Shown in pieces: positions 1 through 7,904 of a stretch of 14,855 nucleotides of DNA. Position 1 is the stretch's first letter; every line of letters begins with the position of its first letter. The position numbers were made by a program, and so were the translations under genes. The DNA lies in contig JAQTOL010000028.1 in the NCBI GenBank assembly GCA_028748945.1, forward strand, positions 1 to 14,855. The letters run 5' to 3'. The notes beneath the pieces are model-generated. The model was not told the origin of the DNA. It saw nothing but the letters and a program-made list of their open reading frames with translations, and did not search any database. Source of the stretch: Paludibacter sp. (GTDB taxonomy: Bacteria > Bacteroidota > Bacteroidia > Bacteroidales > Paludibacteraceae).

Positions 1-534
1 TGAAGGCAATTTAACAATGGCATATTTATCCTCACGTGATGTGAGTTGAGCAAATGTTCCCGCGGAACGTACCATCGCGGCACCTTGTCCCGGACGTAAT
101 TCAATGTTGTGAATTATCGTACCCAGCGGTATGTTTTGCAATGGCAATGCATTTCCAACTTCTGGAGATGCTCCTTCACCCGAAACAACGATTTGTCCAA
201 CCTGCAACCCGTTAGGAGCAAGAATGTAAGTTTTCTCACCATCAGCATAATAAAGTAACGCAATACGTGCCGAACGATTCGGATCGTATTCGATATCTTT
301 TACTGTAGCGGGAACGCCTTCTTTGTTTCGTTTAAAGTCAATTACTCTATATTTCTTCTTGTGTCCGCCACCGAGGTAGCGCATGGTCATTTTACCATCA
401 TGGTTACGACCTCCGGATTTTGATCCGCCTATAACAAGAGATTTCTCTGGTGAACCCGTAGTAATTGAGTCGAATGCACCAATAACTTTGTGTCTCTGCC
501 CCGGTGTTGTGGGTCTTAGTTTACGTACAGCCAT
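1..534 (-). CDS. rplB: 50S ribosomal protein L2, 3'-truncated by the window edge
   Basis: L2 is a primary 23S rRNA-binding protein needed for subunit association and the peptidyl-transferase centre. The reverse-strand reading from ATG at 534 is open for 178 codons to base 1. It begins [15 protein letters not shown], and contains [13 protein letters not shown] and then [18 protein letters not shown], all characteristic L2 stretches. The family is about 270-275 residues, so roughly the last 95 (including the conserved C-terminal histidine region) lie outside the window. Only 8 bp separate it from the rplW stop, as expected within the S10 operon. No Shine-Dalgarno sequence is visible, which is usual for Bacteroidota. 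Confidence 0.98.
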   Translation of the reverse strand, partial: MAVRKLRPTTPGQRHKVIGAFDSITTGSPEKSLVIGGSKSGGRNHDGKMTMRYLGGGHKKKYRVIDFKRNKEGVPATVKDIEYDPNRSARIALLYYADGEKTYILAPNGLQVGQIVVSGEGASPEVGNALPLQNIPLGTIIHNIELRPGQGAAMVRSAGTFAQLTSREDKYAIVKLPS

Positions 535-542
535 TTTTCTGT

Positions 543-833
543 TTAAATATTGCTATAAAAATCTATTTGTTCTCCTTGTTTAACTGTAACAATGGCTTTT
601 TTATAAGCCGATGTTTTCCCTTTGACAACGCCACTTTTTGTAGAACGGCTTTTCTGCTTAGGGGCTACAATCAAGGTATTTACGTCTTCAATAGTTACAT
701 TGTACATGGCTTCAATCGCTTGCTTGATTTCAATCTTGTTCGCGTCTTTCTGCACTTTAAAACCGTAACGATTTAATTTATCGCTCAGCTTTGACATTTT
801 TTCTGTAACAATCGGTTTTATGATAATTCCCAT
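543..833 (-). CDS. rplW: 50S ribosomal protein L23
   Basis: L23 binds 23S rRNA near the polypeptide exit tunnel and is the docking site for trigger factor and SRP. The 96-residue product has the normal length. It starts [14 protein letters not shown] (the KPxxTEK signature) and keeps the family core with VxKxANKxEIKxAIE and [11 protein letters not shown]. The gene lies 13 bp after rplD and 8 bp before rplB in the standard order, so co-transcription is expected. Nothing looks damaged. Confidence 0.98.
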   Translation of the reverse strand: MGIIIKPIVTEKMSKLSDKLNRYGFKVQKDANKIEIKQAIEAMYNVTIEDVNTLIVAPKQKSRSTKSGVVKGKTSAYKKAIVTVKQGEQIDFYSNI

Positions 834-846
834 TTTATGTATCTCC

Positions 847-1476
847 TTATGCTTTAAAAATTTGTTCTACCCCGGTAACCGCATCTTCAGTTAATACAAG
901 TGCTCTCGAATCAAGAACTATATAAGTACTTAATTCAGAAACAGTTACGACTTTTGCAGTCGTCAAATTACGGGCCGACAAATATACGTTTTTATTTGCA
1001 GATGCTAAAATAATTAACGGCTTTTTATCAGCTACTTGTAAATTCTTTGTCAATGCAACGAAATCTTTAGTCTTTGCTGCAAAATCAGTTAAGTTCTCAA
1101 CGATGAAAATTTGGTTGTTTATTGCTTTATATGACAAGGCCGATCTACGTGCCAATTGCTTTACTTTCTTATTCAGTTTGAAGTGATAGTCGCGTGGATG
1201 AGGACCAAACATACGTCCACCGCCGACGCGAACACCGGATTTAATGTCTCCCGGACGGGCACCACCGCTACCTTTTTGTTTTCCTAATTTACGGGTACTA
1301 CCGGACAACTGGCTTCTGCCTTTTGACGAGTGCGTTCCCTGACGTTGATTAGCCAAATATTGTTTCACATCTAAATAAATAGCATGGTCATTTGGCTCAA
1401 TACCGAAGATCGTATCGTTCAGCGATACTTTTCTTCCTGTGTCTTCTCCTTTGATGTTTAATATACTTAGTTCCAT
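847..1476 (-). CDS. rplD: 50S ribosomal protein L4
   Basis: L4 is an early-assembly 23S rRNA-binding protein whose extended loop lines the exit-tunnel constriction. The 209-residue product carries the loop near residues 42-90 ([13 protein letters not shown], then [15 protein letters not shown] and [12 protein letters not shown]), followed by the [16 protein letters not shown] helix typical of L4. The start at 1476 leaves only 2 bp after the rplC stop, indicating translational coupling. In E. coli L4 autoregulates the S10 operon. No equivalent leader can be recognised here, and the upstream gene is rplC rather than a leader. Confidence 0.98.
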   Translation of the reverse strand: MELSILNIKGEDTGRKVSLNDTIFGIEPNDHAIYLDVKQYLANQRQGTHSSKGRSQLSGSTRKLGKQKGSGGARPGDIKSGVRVGGGRMFGPHPRDYHFKLNKKVKQLARRSALSYKAINNQIFIVENLTDFAAKTKDFVALTKNLQVADKKPLIILASANKNVYLSARNLTTAKVVTVSELSTYIVLDSRALVLTEDAVTGVEQIFKA

Positions 1477-1478
1477 GG

Positions 1479-2096
1479 TTATTTATTGATGATTACGATT
1501 GAACCTTTCGCTCCTGGAACAGAACCTTTGATCAGAATCAAATTATGTTCCGGAATTACTTTTAATACTAGCAAGTTTTGCATGGTAACTTTATCACTTC
1601 CCATACGACCACCCATTCGCATTCCTTTGAATACGCGTGAAGGATATGAAGAAGCTCCCAAAGAACCCGGTGCACGTAAACGGTTATGTTGTCCGTGAGT
1701 AGCTTGACCTACACCGGCAAAACCGTGACGTTTTACAACGCCTTGCCATCCTTTACCTTTTGAAGTTCCGACTACGTCGACAAACGTATCGGCTTCAAAC
1801 ATTTCAACGGTGATTGCATCACCTAATTTGAATTCGCTTTCGAATCCACTGAACTCAACCAAGTGTCTCTGAGGTGCTACTCCGGCTGCTTTAAAGCGGC
1901 CCATTTCGGCTTTGTTTGTGTGCTTTTCGGTCTTCGTCTGAAAACCTACCTGAACAGCTGCATAGCCATCGGTATCTACCGATTTAATTTGAGTAACAAC
2001 ACAAGGACCTGCTTCGATAACGGTGCATGGTACATTTTTACCATCGGCACTGAAAACGGATGTCATTCCGATTTTTTTTCCTAATAATCCTGGCAT
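1479..2096 (-). CDS. rplC: 50S ribosomal protein L3
   Basis: L3 initiates large-subunit assembly and reaches toward the peptidyl-transferase centre. The 205-residue product begins [15 protein letters not shown], has the variable [14 protein letters not shown] segment near residues 113-126, and has the conserved loop [23 protein letters not shown] near 144-166 that approaches the catalytic centre. Length is normal. The gene is 2 bp upstream of rplD but 108 bp downstream of rpsJ. That gap is wide for this junction and is filled by an inverted-repeat element. Confidence 0.98.
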   Translation of the reverse strand: MPGLLGKKIGMTSVFSADGKNVPCTVIEAGPCVVTQIKSVDTDGYAAVQVGFQTKTEKHTNKAEMGRFKAAGVAPQRHLVEFSGFESEFKLGDAITVEMFEADTFVDVVGTSKGKGWQGVVKRHGFAGVGQATHGQHNRLRAPGSLGASSYPSRVFKGMRMGGRMGSDKVTMQNLLVLKVIPEHNLILIKGSVPGAKGSIVIINK

Positions 2097-2112
2097 TTCA
2101 ATTGTTGTTATG

Positions 2113-2200
2113 ACCCCTAACCCCTAAAGGGGGAACGGTCGTGTTTATTATTTGATATTTTCTAATCCTAATTCCTAATTCCCCTTTAGGGGCTAGGGGT
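2113..2200. repeat. 88-bp inverted-repeat element in the rpsJ-rplC gap
   Basis: The arm at 2113-2132 (ACCCCTAACCCCTAAAGGGG) is the reverse complement of 2181-2200 except for one position, so 19 of 20 match. The internal spacer is 48 bp. Each arm also contains a small local dyad, CCCCT-AA-AGGGG, so the DNA or RNA could fold as two small hairpins or one long one. Ends and size resemble a small palindromic extragenic repeat or MITE-like element, but no clear target duplication is visible. It fills most of the 108-bp gap between two essential, co-transcribed genes. The repeat structure is directly visible; its nature is inference. Confidence 0.8.
2162..2182. repeat. Three tandem heptads inside the inverted-repeat element
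   Basis: Bases 2162-2182 read as CTAATCC, TAATTCC, TAATTCC. These are three consecutive 7-bp units with small differences, directly adjoining the right arm of the inverted repeat. They support reading this spacer as a repetitive extragenic element rather than ordinary operon spacer. No function is apparent. Confidence 0.6.
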
Positions 2201-2204
2201 AGTT

Positions 2205-2510
2205 TTATACTTTAATTTCTACTTCAACTCCACTTGGCAATTCCAATTTCATCAAAGCATCAACTGTTTTGCTGGTTGAGCTGTAAATGTCGATTAGACG
2301 TTTGTAAGAAGAAAGTTTAAATTGCTCGCGCGACTTTTTGTTTACGAAAGTGGCACTGTTCACAGTAAAAATACGGGTATGTGTTGGTAATGGAATTGGA
2401 CCACTTACAACAGCTCCGGTTGCTTTCACTGTCTTTACGATTTTTTCAGCTGACTTGTCAACCAGGTTGTGATCGTAAGATTTTAATTTGATTCTGATTT
2501 TTTGACTCAT
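2205..2510 (-). CDS. rpsJ: 30S ribosomal protein S10
   Basis: S10 sits in the 30S head and, as NusE, also takes part in transcription antitermination. The 101-residue product matches the usual length. It begins [18 protein letters not shown] and carries [28 protein letters not shown], the conserved loop that enters the 30S head, then KRLIDIY. It follows fusA directly, because tuf is missing at this position. Spacers on both sides (104 and 108 bp) are long and structured, unlike the tight rplC-rplD-rplW-rplB junctions. Confidence 0.98.
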   Translation of the reverse strand: MSQKIRIKLKSYDHNLVDKSAEKIVKTVKATGAVVSGPIPLPTHTRIFTVNSATFVNKKSREQFKLSSYKRLIDIYSSTSKTVDALMKLELPSGVEVEIKV

Positions 2511-2537
2511 TGTCGTTTTTATATTTATTTATTTTTT

Positions 2538-2590
2538 AATTGTTGGAATCTTCGGATAAGAGTCATTCACTATCCAAAGATTCTACAATT
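2538..2590 (-). promoter_or_regulatory. Long stem-loop in the fusA-rpsJ intergenic spacer
   Basis: The arms 2538-2558 and 2571-2590 are complementary over about 20 bp, with one bulged base and two mismatched or wobble positions, and enclose a 12-nt loop. In the minus-strand transcript the structure begins about 24 nt after the fusA stop and ends about 27 nt before the rpsJ start. It is followed by an A-rich rather than a U-rich stretch, so it does not look like an intrinsic terminator. A processing site, mRNA stabiliser or regulator-binding site between fusA and rpsJ are possible readings. The pairing is visible; the role is inferred. Confidence 0.55.
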
Positions 2591-2614
2591 GATATTTATT
2601 AGTTTAGTCAACTA

Positions 2615-4735
2615 TTATAGTAATTCGACTTTTCCTTTAGCTTCAGCAACTACTTCTTTAGCAATTGAATTTGTAACTTCAGCATAATGATCAAATTCCA
2701 TTGTAGAAGTTGCACGGCCGGAACTGATAGTACGTAAAGCAGTTACATAACCGAATGTTTCGGACAATGGCACTTTTGCTTTTACTACACGGGCTCCTGA
2801 ACGGCTCGATTCCATACCTTCCACCTGACCACGACGTTTGTTCAAGTCACCAATTACATCACCCATATTTTCTTCCGGTGTAACCACTTCCATTTTCATG
2901 ATTGGTTCCAACAGAACAGGTTTAGCTTTAGCACAAGCGGTTTTGTATGCAATAGAAGCACAAATTTCGAAAGATAACTGATCCGAGTCAACCGCATGGA
3001 ATGAACCATCAAGAACGGTTACTTTTAAATTATCCAGTGGGAATCCGGCTAAAACACCATTCTTCATGGCATTTTGGAAACCTTTCTGGATTGAAGGAAT
3101 AAATTCTTTTGGAATGTTACCACCTTTCACAGAATCAATAAATTGCAATGGACCTCCTTCGAAGTCTTTATCCATTGGTCCCACTTTCACAATCATATCG
3201 GCAAACTTACCACGTCCACCCGATTGTTTCTTATATGTTTCACGCAATTGAACTTCCTGAGTAATGGCTTCTTTATAGTTAACCTGTGGACGTCCCTGAT
3301 TACATTCAACTTTGAACTCACGTTTCAGACGGTCGATAATGATTTCGAGGTGAAGTTCACCCATACCACTAATAATAGTCTGACCTGATTGTTCCTGAGT
3401 ATGTACTGTAAACGTTGGATCTTCTTCAGCTAATTTTGAAAGTCCCAGACCTAATTTATCAAGATCTTTTTGAGTTTTAGGCTCAATGGAAATACCAATA
3501 ACCGGTGCAGGGAAATCCATAGATTCCAATGTAATCTGATGATTTTCGTCACACAAAGTATCACCGGTACGAATATCTTTAAATCCTACTCCTGCTCCAA
3601 TATCACCGGCTGAAATTAATTCAACGGCATTTTGTTTGTTAGAGTGCATTTGGAAGATACGTGATATACGTTCTTTCTTACCTGTACGGGTATTATAAAT
3701 ATATGAACCTGCGTCCAGTTTTCCTGAATAAACTCTGAAGAAACACAAACGTCCTACATAAGGGTCGGTAGCAATCTTAAATGCCAAAGCACACAAAGGT
3801 TCTTTTGCATCAGGATGACGAACAACCACTTTTTCCGGATCACGTGGGTCGAAACCTATAGTCTCCGGAGTATCCATTGGACTTGGAAGATAAGCACAAA
3901 CAGCATCAAGCATGGTTTGTACCCCTTTATTTTTAAAGGCAGAACCGCAAATCATTGGATTAATTTCCATTGAAAGAGTTGCTTTACGGATAGCTACCTG
4001 AATTTCTTCCACTGTAATGGTAGAAGGATCATCAAAGTATTTTTCCATCAAAACATCATCGTATTCTGCAACAATTTCGAGCATTTTATCTCTCCACTCC
4101 TGTGCTTCAGCCAACAAATCAGCCGGAATTTCTTCCACATCGTATTCAGCTCCCATTGATTCGTCGTGCCAAAGAATAGCCTTCATTTTCACTAAATCAA
4201 TAACGCCTTTGAATTTTTCTTCGGCACCGATAGGAATTTGAATCGGACATGGTTTAGCACCTAAAACGGTTCTTACCTGACGAACAACTTCAAAGAAGTC
4301 GGCTCCCGAACGGTCCATTTTGTTTACAAAGCCAATACGTGGCACATGGTATTTGTCAGCCTGACGCCATACTGTTTCCGATTGCGGCTCAACACCACCA
4401 ACGGCACAGAAAGTAGCTACAGCACCATCCAAAATACGTAACGAACGCTCTACTTCAACTGTAAAGTCAACGTGTCCCGGAGTGTCAATAAGGTTGATTT
4501 TATATTTATCACCCATATAATCCCATGAAGTCGTTGTTGCAGCAGAAGTAATGGTTATACCACGTTCCTGTTCTTGTTCCATCCAGTCCATAGTAGCTGC
4601 ACCATCGTGAACTTCACCGATTTTGTGTGTCAAACCGGTGTAGAACAGAATACGCTCGGAAGTAGTTGTCTTTCCGGCGTCGATATGCGCCATGATACCG
4701 ATGTTCCTATTATAATTTAAATCTCCTTTAGCCAT
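2615..4735 (-). CDS. fusA: Translation elongation factor G
   Basis: EF-G is the GTPase that drives ribosomal translocation and, with RRF, ribosome recycling. The 706-residue product has all G motifs: AHIDAGKT at 16-23 (P-loop), RGITI at 58-62 (switch I), DTPGH at 84-88 with the catalytic-position His88, NKMD at 138-141, and GSAFKNKGV near 264-272. Domains II-V follow, with GMGELHLEI and the C-terminal [17 protein letters not shown] motif. Length is typical and the GTPase motifs are intact, so this looks like the canonical EF-G rather than a GTPase-deficient paralogue. It lies 45 bp after rpsG. The next gene is rpsJ, not tuf. Confidence 0.98.
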   Translation of the reverse strand: MAKGDLNYNRNIGIMAHIDAGKTTTSERILFYTGLTHKIGEVHDGAATMDWMEQEQERGITITSAATTTSWDYMGDKYKINLIDTPGHVDFTVEVERSLRILDGAVATFCAVGGVEPQSETVWRQADKYHVPRIGFVNKMDRSGADFFEVVRQVRTVLGAKPCPIQIPIGAEEKFKGVIDLVKMKAILWHDESMGAEYDVEEIPADLLAEAQEWRDKMLEIVAEYDDVLMEKYFDDPSTITVEEIQVAIRKATLSMEINPMICGSAFKNKGVQTMLDAVCAYLPSPMDTPETIGFDPRDPEKVVVRHPDAKEPLCALAFKIATDPYVGRLCFFRVYSGKLDAGSYIYNTRTGKKERISRIFQMHSNKQNAVELISAGDIGAGVGFKDIRTGDTLCDENHQITLESMDFPAPVIGISIEPKTQKDLDKLGLGLSKLAEEDPTFTVHTQEQSGQTIISGMGELHLEIIIDRLKREFKVECNQGRPQVNYKEAITQEVQLRETYKKQSGGRGKFADMIVKVGPMDKDFEGGPLQFIDSVKGGNIPKEFIPSIQKGFQNAMKNGVLAGFPLDNLKVTVLDGSFHAVDSDQLSFEICASIAYKTACAKAKPVLLEPIMKMEVVTPEENMGDVIGDLNKRRGQVEGMESSRSGARVVKAKVPLSETFGYVTALRTISSGRATSTMEFDHYAEVTNSIAKEVVAEAKGKVELL

Positions 4736-4780
4736 TTGTTAACTATGAATATCTTTTTTATACTGTTCTTGTTTGTTCAA

Positions 4781-5257
4781 TTAAAATCTGAAGTGTGCAA
4801 ATGCCCTGTTAGCTTCTGCCATGCGGTGCATATCTTCTTTACGTTTGAAAGCACCACCCTGGTTATTAAAGGCATCAACAATTTCGGCAGCCAATTTATC
4901 AGCCATCGAACGTCCTCCGCGTTTGCGAGAGTATAATATAAGATTTTTCATTGAAATTGATTCCTTGCGATCTGCACGGATTTCTGTTGGGACCTGGAAT
5001 GTAGCACCACCGACACGACGAGATTTTACTTCCACGAGTGGAGTAATGTTTTCGAGGGCTTTTTTCCAAACTTCAAGAGGGGATTTTTCTTCGTTCGGAA
5101 GCTTGTTTTTCACAGTTTCGAGCGATGAATAGAAAATGTCGAATGCTGTAGACTTTTTACCATCATACATCAAGTGGTTTACAAATTTTGTAACCATCGA
5201 TTCATTGAAAACCGGATCAGGTAGTACGATCCTCTTTTTTGGTTTCGATTTTCTCAT
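4781..5257 (-). CDS. rpsG: 30S ribosomal protein S7
   Basis: S7 nucleates assembly of the 30S head and contacts the E-site tRNA. The 158-residue product contains [22 protein letters not shown], then [22 protein letters not shown], and ends with the [20 protein letters not shown] helix, all diagnostic of S7. In E. coli S7 represses the str operon by binding the rpsL-rpsG intercistronic RNA. Here the corresponding gap is 213 nt and contains small hairpins, so similar autoregulation is possible but not shown by the sequence. The start at 5257 gives the standard N-terminus MRKSKPKKR. Confidence 0.98.
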   Translation of the reverse strand: MRKSKPKKRIVLPDPVFNESMVTKFVNHLMYDGKKSTAFDIFYSSLETVKNKLPNEEKSPLEVWKKALENITPLVEVKSRRVGGATFQVPTEIRADRKESISMKNLILYSRKRGGRSMADKLAAEIVDAFNNQGGAFKRKEDMHRMAEANRAFAHFRF

Positions 5258-5308
5258 TTTTACTTAAAATTTCCGTTTTTGTTTTTTTAGTTGCTTTAGT
5301 CTTACTTC

Positions 5309-5328
5309 AACGACTCCTCCGAGTCATT
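5309..5328 (-). promoter_or_regulatory. GGAG-loop hairpin in the rpsL-rpsG spacer
   Basis: In the transcript, 5328 to 5309 reads AAUGACUC-GGAG-GAGUCGUU, an 8-bp stem (one G-U pair) closing a 4-nt loop. It lies about 51 nt before the rpsG start. Two weaker 5-bp hairpins sit upstream, with arms 5364-5368/5375-5379 and 5403-5407/5414-5418. This is the same intercistronic position where S7 binds in E. coli, so an autoregulatory element is plausible. No U-tract follows, which argues against a terminator. Confidence 0.45.
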
Positions 5329-5470
5329 TACTCAACTTTTCATCTGCTTCCTGAAAACTCAAACAAGTGTTTAAACTTGATTTTGTTAGTTTGTTTTTTA
5401 TAGAAACTGAAATGTTTCGTCTGTTGCATTTTCCTTACGAATTACAACCAACCTGGTATCAATTTACTAT

Positions 5471-5890
5471 TTATTTCTTTTTGCCTTTAACGGGTGCACC
5501 TTTTGCGGCTACAGCTCCTGCTTTAGGACGTTTTGTTCCGTATTTAGAACGACGTTGTGTACGACCAGCAACGCCGGAAGTATCGAGTGTTCCACGAACC
5601 ACGTGATAACGAACCCCCGGAAGGTCTTTCACACGACCACCACGAACCAATACGATTGAGTGTTCTTGTAAATTGTGTCCTTCGCCCGGAATGTAAGCAT
5701 TCACTTCTTTTTGGTTAGTTAAACGTACACGAGCAACTTTACGCATTGCCGAGTTCGGTTTTTTTGGAGTGGTAGTATACACACGAACACAAACACCACG
5801 ACGTTGTGGACAAGAATCCAATGCGCGTGACTTGCTTTTATCGACGATAACTGCTCTTCCTTTTCTAACTAATTGCTGAATTGTAGGCAT
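5471..5890 (-). CDS. rpsL: 30S ribosomal protein S12
   Basis: S12 lies at the decoding centre and affects accuracy of tRNA selection. The 139-residue product has [33 protein letters not shown] (Lys43 and Lys44) and [26 protein letters not shown] (Lys88, Asp89). The positions that confer streptomycin resistance in E. coli when mutated therefore carry the wild-type residues. About 15 residues rich in Ala, Gly and Lys extend past the usual bacterial end at RPKA, giving a basic tail. It is the first gene of the operon, with a candidate promoter about 70 bp upstream and a 213-bp gap before rpsG. Confidence 0.98.
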   Translation of the reverse strand: MPTIQQLVRKGRAVIVDKSKSRALDSCPQRRGVCVRVYTTTPKKPNSAMRKVARVRLTNQKEVNAYIPGEGHNLQEHSIVLVRGGRVKDLPGVRYHVVRGTLDTSGVAGRTQRRSKYGTKRPKAGAVAAKGAPVKGKKK

Positions 5891-5958
5891 TTTACTTTGT
5901 TTTTGATAACTTTAACTGCTTTATTTATATCCCTTTGATTTTTCTCCAAAATGGGTTG

Positions 5959-5989
5959 CAAAGATAGGTATAATATTTTAATGGGCAAT
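5959..5989 (-). promoter_or_regulatory. Putative Bacteroidota-type promoter for the str operon
   Basis: On the minus strand, 5966-5959 reads TATCTTTG, a perfect match to the Bacteroidota -7 consensus TAnnTTTG. Nineteen bases upstream, 5989-5986 reads ATTG, three of four bases of the -33 TTTG box at the preferred spacing. Transcription would start a few bases below 5959, giving an rpsL 5' leader of roughly 60 nt. A GGGC-AATA-GCCC dyad (5983-5994) overlaps the -33 box. A second, weaker box (AATATTTG, 6007-6000) lacks a partner. Confidence 0.6.
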
Positions 5990-6146
5990 AGCCCTGTTGC
6001 AAATATTTTATTTTCCTTACTTTCACTTTCTATTTTCAACAACATTAATAGCATAATACTCATGAATTCAACCATTTATTTTTAATACCTAAGTTTCTAA
6101 GTAAATATTATGTTTAAAAATCAGTCTCTTTAAATTTGTATTTTAT

Positions 6147-6177
6147 AAAAAATGGGCTAATCTTTTATTTCTGATTA
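6147..6177 (-). terminator. Weak terminator-like dyad after the esterase gene
   Basis: In the minus-strand transcript a 5-bp A/U-rich dyad (TAATC at 6177-6173 with GATTA at 6162-6158) is followed by GCCCA and then six U residues (6152-6147). It lies about 70 nt past the esterase stop. The stem is too weak and too far from the U-tract for a confident intrinsic terminator, but it is the best candidate for ending the upstream cluster. Confidence 0.25.
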
Positions 6178-6245
6178 ACAAAACAATTTATCTCCTAATT
6201 TATAGTAGATTAATTAAACAAAGAAGTTTCAATTTTGAATATGAC

Positions 6246-7112
6246 TCATTGTGTTGTTATATAATTACATTTTATAAGCCATTCCTTTACAAAATCAAGC
6301 CAGTTGTCTACCTGCAACCCACTTTTCTTCATTCCAAAGCCATGCCCCCCTTTATCATAGATTTTTATCTCTGCCTGAACATTCTTGGATTTCAATGCTT
6401 TATAAAAAGCATAGCTGTGTTCAACAGAAACCACTTCGTCATCTGCCGCTGCGATAAGTAAAGTGGGCGGGGTATCTTTTGAGACTTGCTTTTCGTTCGA
6501 AAATCTCTTCATAAGTTCCACTGAAGGATTATCTCCAATTAAATTTTTGCTCGTTCCATCTATCGTCATTGAAATAACAGGATATACCAATATCATAAAA
6601 TCCGGCCTGTTACCCTTCATAAAATGAGTTCCCAAAGTAGAAGCTAAATGCCCGCCAGCAGAGAAACCGATTATTCCGATTTTATGTTTATCGATATTCC
6701 ACTTATGAACACTACTACGAATAATTTCCATGGCAGTTTGCGCATCCGTCAATGGAATATCAGAATGTTGGTTTGGCATTCTATAATATAAAACAAAAGC
6801 GGTAATTCCCAGCTTATTAAACCATGTAGCTACTTCAGAACCTTCGTTCCGGACTGCTAAACCACCGTATCCACCGCCGGGACAGATTAAAACTGCAGTT
6901 CCGTTGGCTTTTTCTTTGGGCACTATATAAGCGTACATTCTCGCTTCTGTGACATTACAAATAAATTCAGGATTATTAATCGTTTCTTTCTCTACAATCC
7001 CACTAGTTTCAGCAGGACCGTTTTTATATAATTTAATTTCTTCCTGTGCTGACAGGTTAATGGTGATTGTCATAATGCTTAAAAGCCATAAAATTAAGTA
7101 TTTCATATTCAT
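6246..7112 (-). CDS. Secreted alpha/beta-hydrolase, probable carbohydrate esterase
   Basis: This is a serine esterase of the alpha/beta-hydrolase fold, resembling acetyl or feruloyl esterases found in Bacteroidota glycan loci. The 288-residue product begins with a signal peptide (residues 1-22, hydrophobic core, cut after LSA). The oxyanion-loop motif PGGGYGG is at 78-84, the nucleophile elbow GFSAGG at 149-154 puts the catalytic serine at 151, an acidic pair sits at D224/D225 (AADDEVV), and the catalytic histidine is H257 in GGHGFG. No lipobox or T9SS tail is seen, so it is probably periplasmic. The start at 7112 lies 9 bp after the GH16 stop; ATG at 7106 is an alternative start. It is the last gene of the cluster and may remove acyl groups from the glycan. 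The exact substrate cannot be read from the sequence. Confidence 0.85.
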   Translation of the reverse strand: MNMKYLILWLLSIMTITINLSAQEEIKLYKNGPAETSGIVEKETINNPEFICNVTEARMYAYIVPKEKANGTAVLICPGGGYGGLAVRNEGSEVATWFNKLGITAFVLYYRMPNQHSDIPLTDAQTAMEIIRSSVHKWNIDKHKIGIIGFSAGGHLASTLGTHFMKGNRPDFMILVYPVISMTIDGTSKNLIGDNPSVELMKRFSNEKQVSKDTPPTLLIAAADDEVVSVEHSYAFYKALKSKNVQAEIKIYDKGGHGFGMKKSGLQVDNWLDFVKEWLIKCNYITTQ

Positions 7113-7121
7113 CTATTTAAA

Positions 7122-7886
7122 TTATTTTTTATAAACTTTTACCCAATCAATTGTCATTGTGGTTGGGAAAATACTATTATCAATTGTGCCACCCCATGCA
7201 CCTCCAATGGCAATATTCATAATAAGGTACGCAGGTTTGTCAAATGGCCAGGTCTTTTCATCTTTAGTTACAGGTTGATATTTATAAATGCTTCTACCAT
7301 CCACATAAAAGCAAATATAATCGGTCGTCCATTCCATGCTGTAAATATGGTATCGGGAATACGGATTTTCTATTTTCACAACGCCGGTATAAGGAGTAGC
7401 ACCATAGCCCGATAGATTATGTACGGAAGAATGAATTATGCCCGGCTCTCTGCCGACATGTTCCAGAATATCCAGTTCACCACAGTCCGGCCAATTTGCC
7501 TTATCTATATTTTGTCCCAACATCCAAAGAGCAGGCCAGGTTCCAGCTCCCGGAGGAAGTTTGGCCTTAATTTCAATAATTCCGTACGTAAATATTCGTT
7601 TGTCTTTGGTAATCAATCTTGCCGAAGTGTATTCACCATTTTCATACCGGGCAACAATTAGCAATTTCCCATCTGACAACTTAACATTATCACCGTTTGT
7701 ATATCGTTGCGACTCCCAGTTTACCCAACCAGCCGGTGCGGCTTCATGTGTCCAAGCCGTTGTATCGATTGTTTTACCATTGAAATTATCCTCCCAAACA
7801 AGCCTGTAACCGGTCTTGTTTTGTGAAAAAAGCGTTATAGAAACCAGAATGGAAACTACTATTATCAGATTCGTTATACGTTTCAT
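7122..7886 (-). CDS. GH16 glycosidase, laminarinase-like
   Basis: GH16 enzymes are retaining endo-hydrolases of beta-glucans or galactans. The 254-residue product has a signal peptide (about residues 1-21), then a single catalytic jelly-roll. The core motif ELDILE at 137-142 gives nucleophile E137, assisting D139 and acid/base E142. The extra residue between D and E is the beta-bulge form seen in laminarinases, unlike lichenases. NWESQRYT (56-63), GTWPALWMLG (115-124) and MNIAIGGAWGG (223-233) also fit the beta-1,3-glucanase branch. No lipobox, binding module or T9SS tail is present, so a periplasmic location is likely. It lies 18 bp after the phosphoesterase gene and 9 bp before the esterase. 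Family assignment is firm; beta-1,3-glucan specificity is an inference. Confidence 0.93.
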   Translation of the reverse strand: MKRITNLIIVVSILVSITLFSQNKTGYRLVWEDNFNGKTIDTTAWTHEAAPAGWVNWESQRYTNGDNVKLSDGKLLIVARYENGEYTSARLITKDKRIFTYGIIEIKAKLPPGAGTWPALWMLGQNIDKANWPDCGELDILEHVGREPGIIHSSVHNLSGYGATPYTGVVKIENPYSRYHIYSMEWTTDYICFYVDGRSIYKYQPVTKDEKTWPFDKPAYLIMNIAIGGAWGGTIDNSIFPTTMTIDWVKVYKK

Positions 7887-7904
7887 ATTTTGTAAGATCT
7901 GTAT

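Larger units (their letters stand above)
5891..6245. other. Gene-free spacer between the esterase gene and the str operon
   Basis: This 355-bp A/T-rich stretch has no convincing coding region. A 68-codon reverse reading (6075-5869) overlaps the rpsL start in another frame, resembles no family I recognise and covers the promoter, so it is treated as chance. The spacer contains the putative str promoter (5959-5989) and a weak terminator-like dyad (6147-6177). Nothing else in it can be supported. Confidence 0.7.

Noticed and set aside
2575..2582. Minus-strand AATCTTTG resembling a -7 promoter box before rpsJ
   Set aside because: The first base mismatches, no -33 box is present at suitable distance, and it is inside the stem of the hairpin.
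5869..6075. 68-codon minus-strand reading frame upstream of and overlapping rpsL
   Set aside because: It overlaps the rpsL start in another frame, spans the likely promoter, has A/T-driven composition and no recognisable domain.
6131..6138. Plus-strand TAAATTTG, a perfect -7 promoter box match
   Set aside because: No TTTG box lies at proper spacing upstream and no plus-strand gene follows, so it is probably chance in A/T-rich DNA.
7438..7809. 123-codon plus-strand reading frame opposite the GH16 gene
   Set aside because: It is antisense to a gene with intact catalytic motifs and has no signal peptide or domain; it is a shadow of the GH16 coding sequence.
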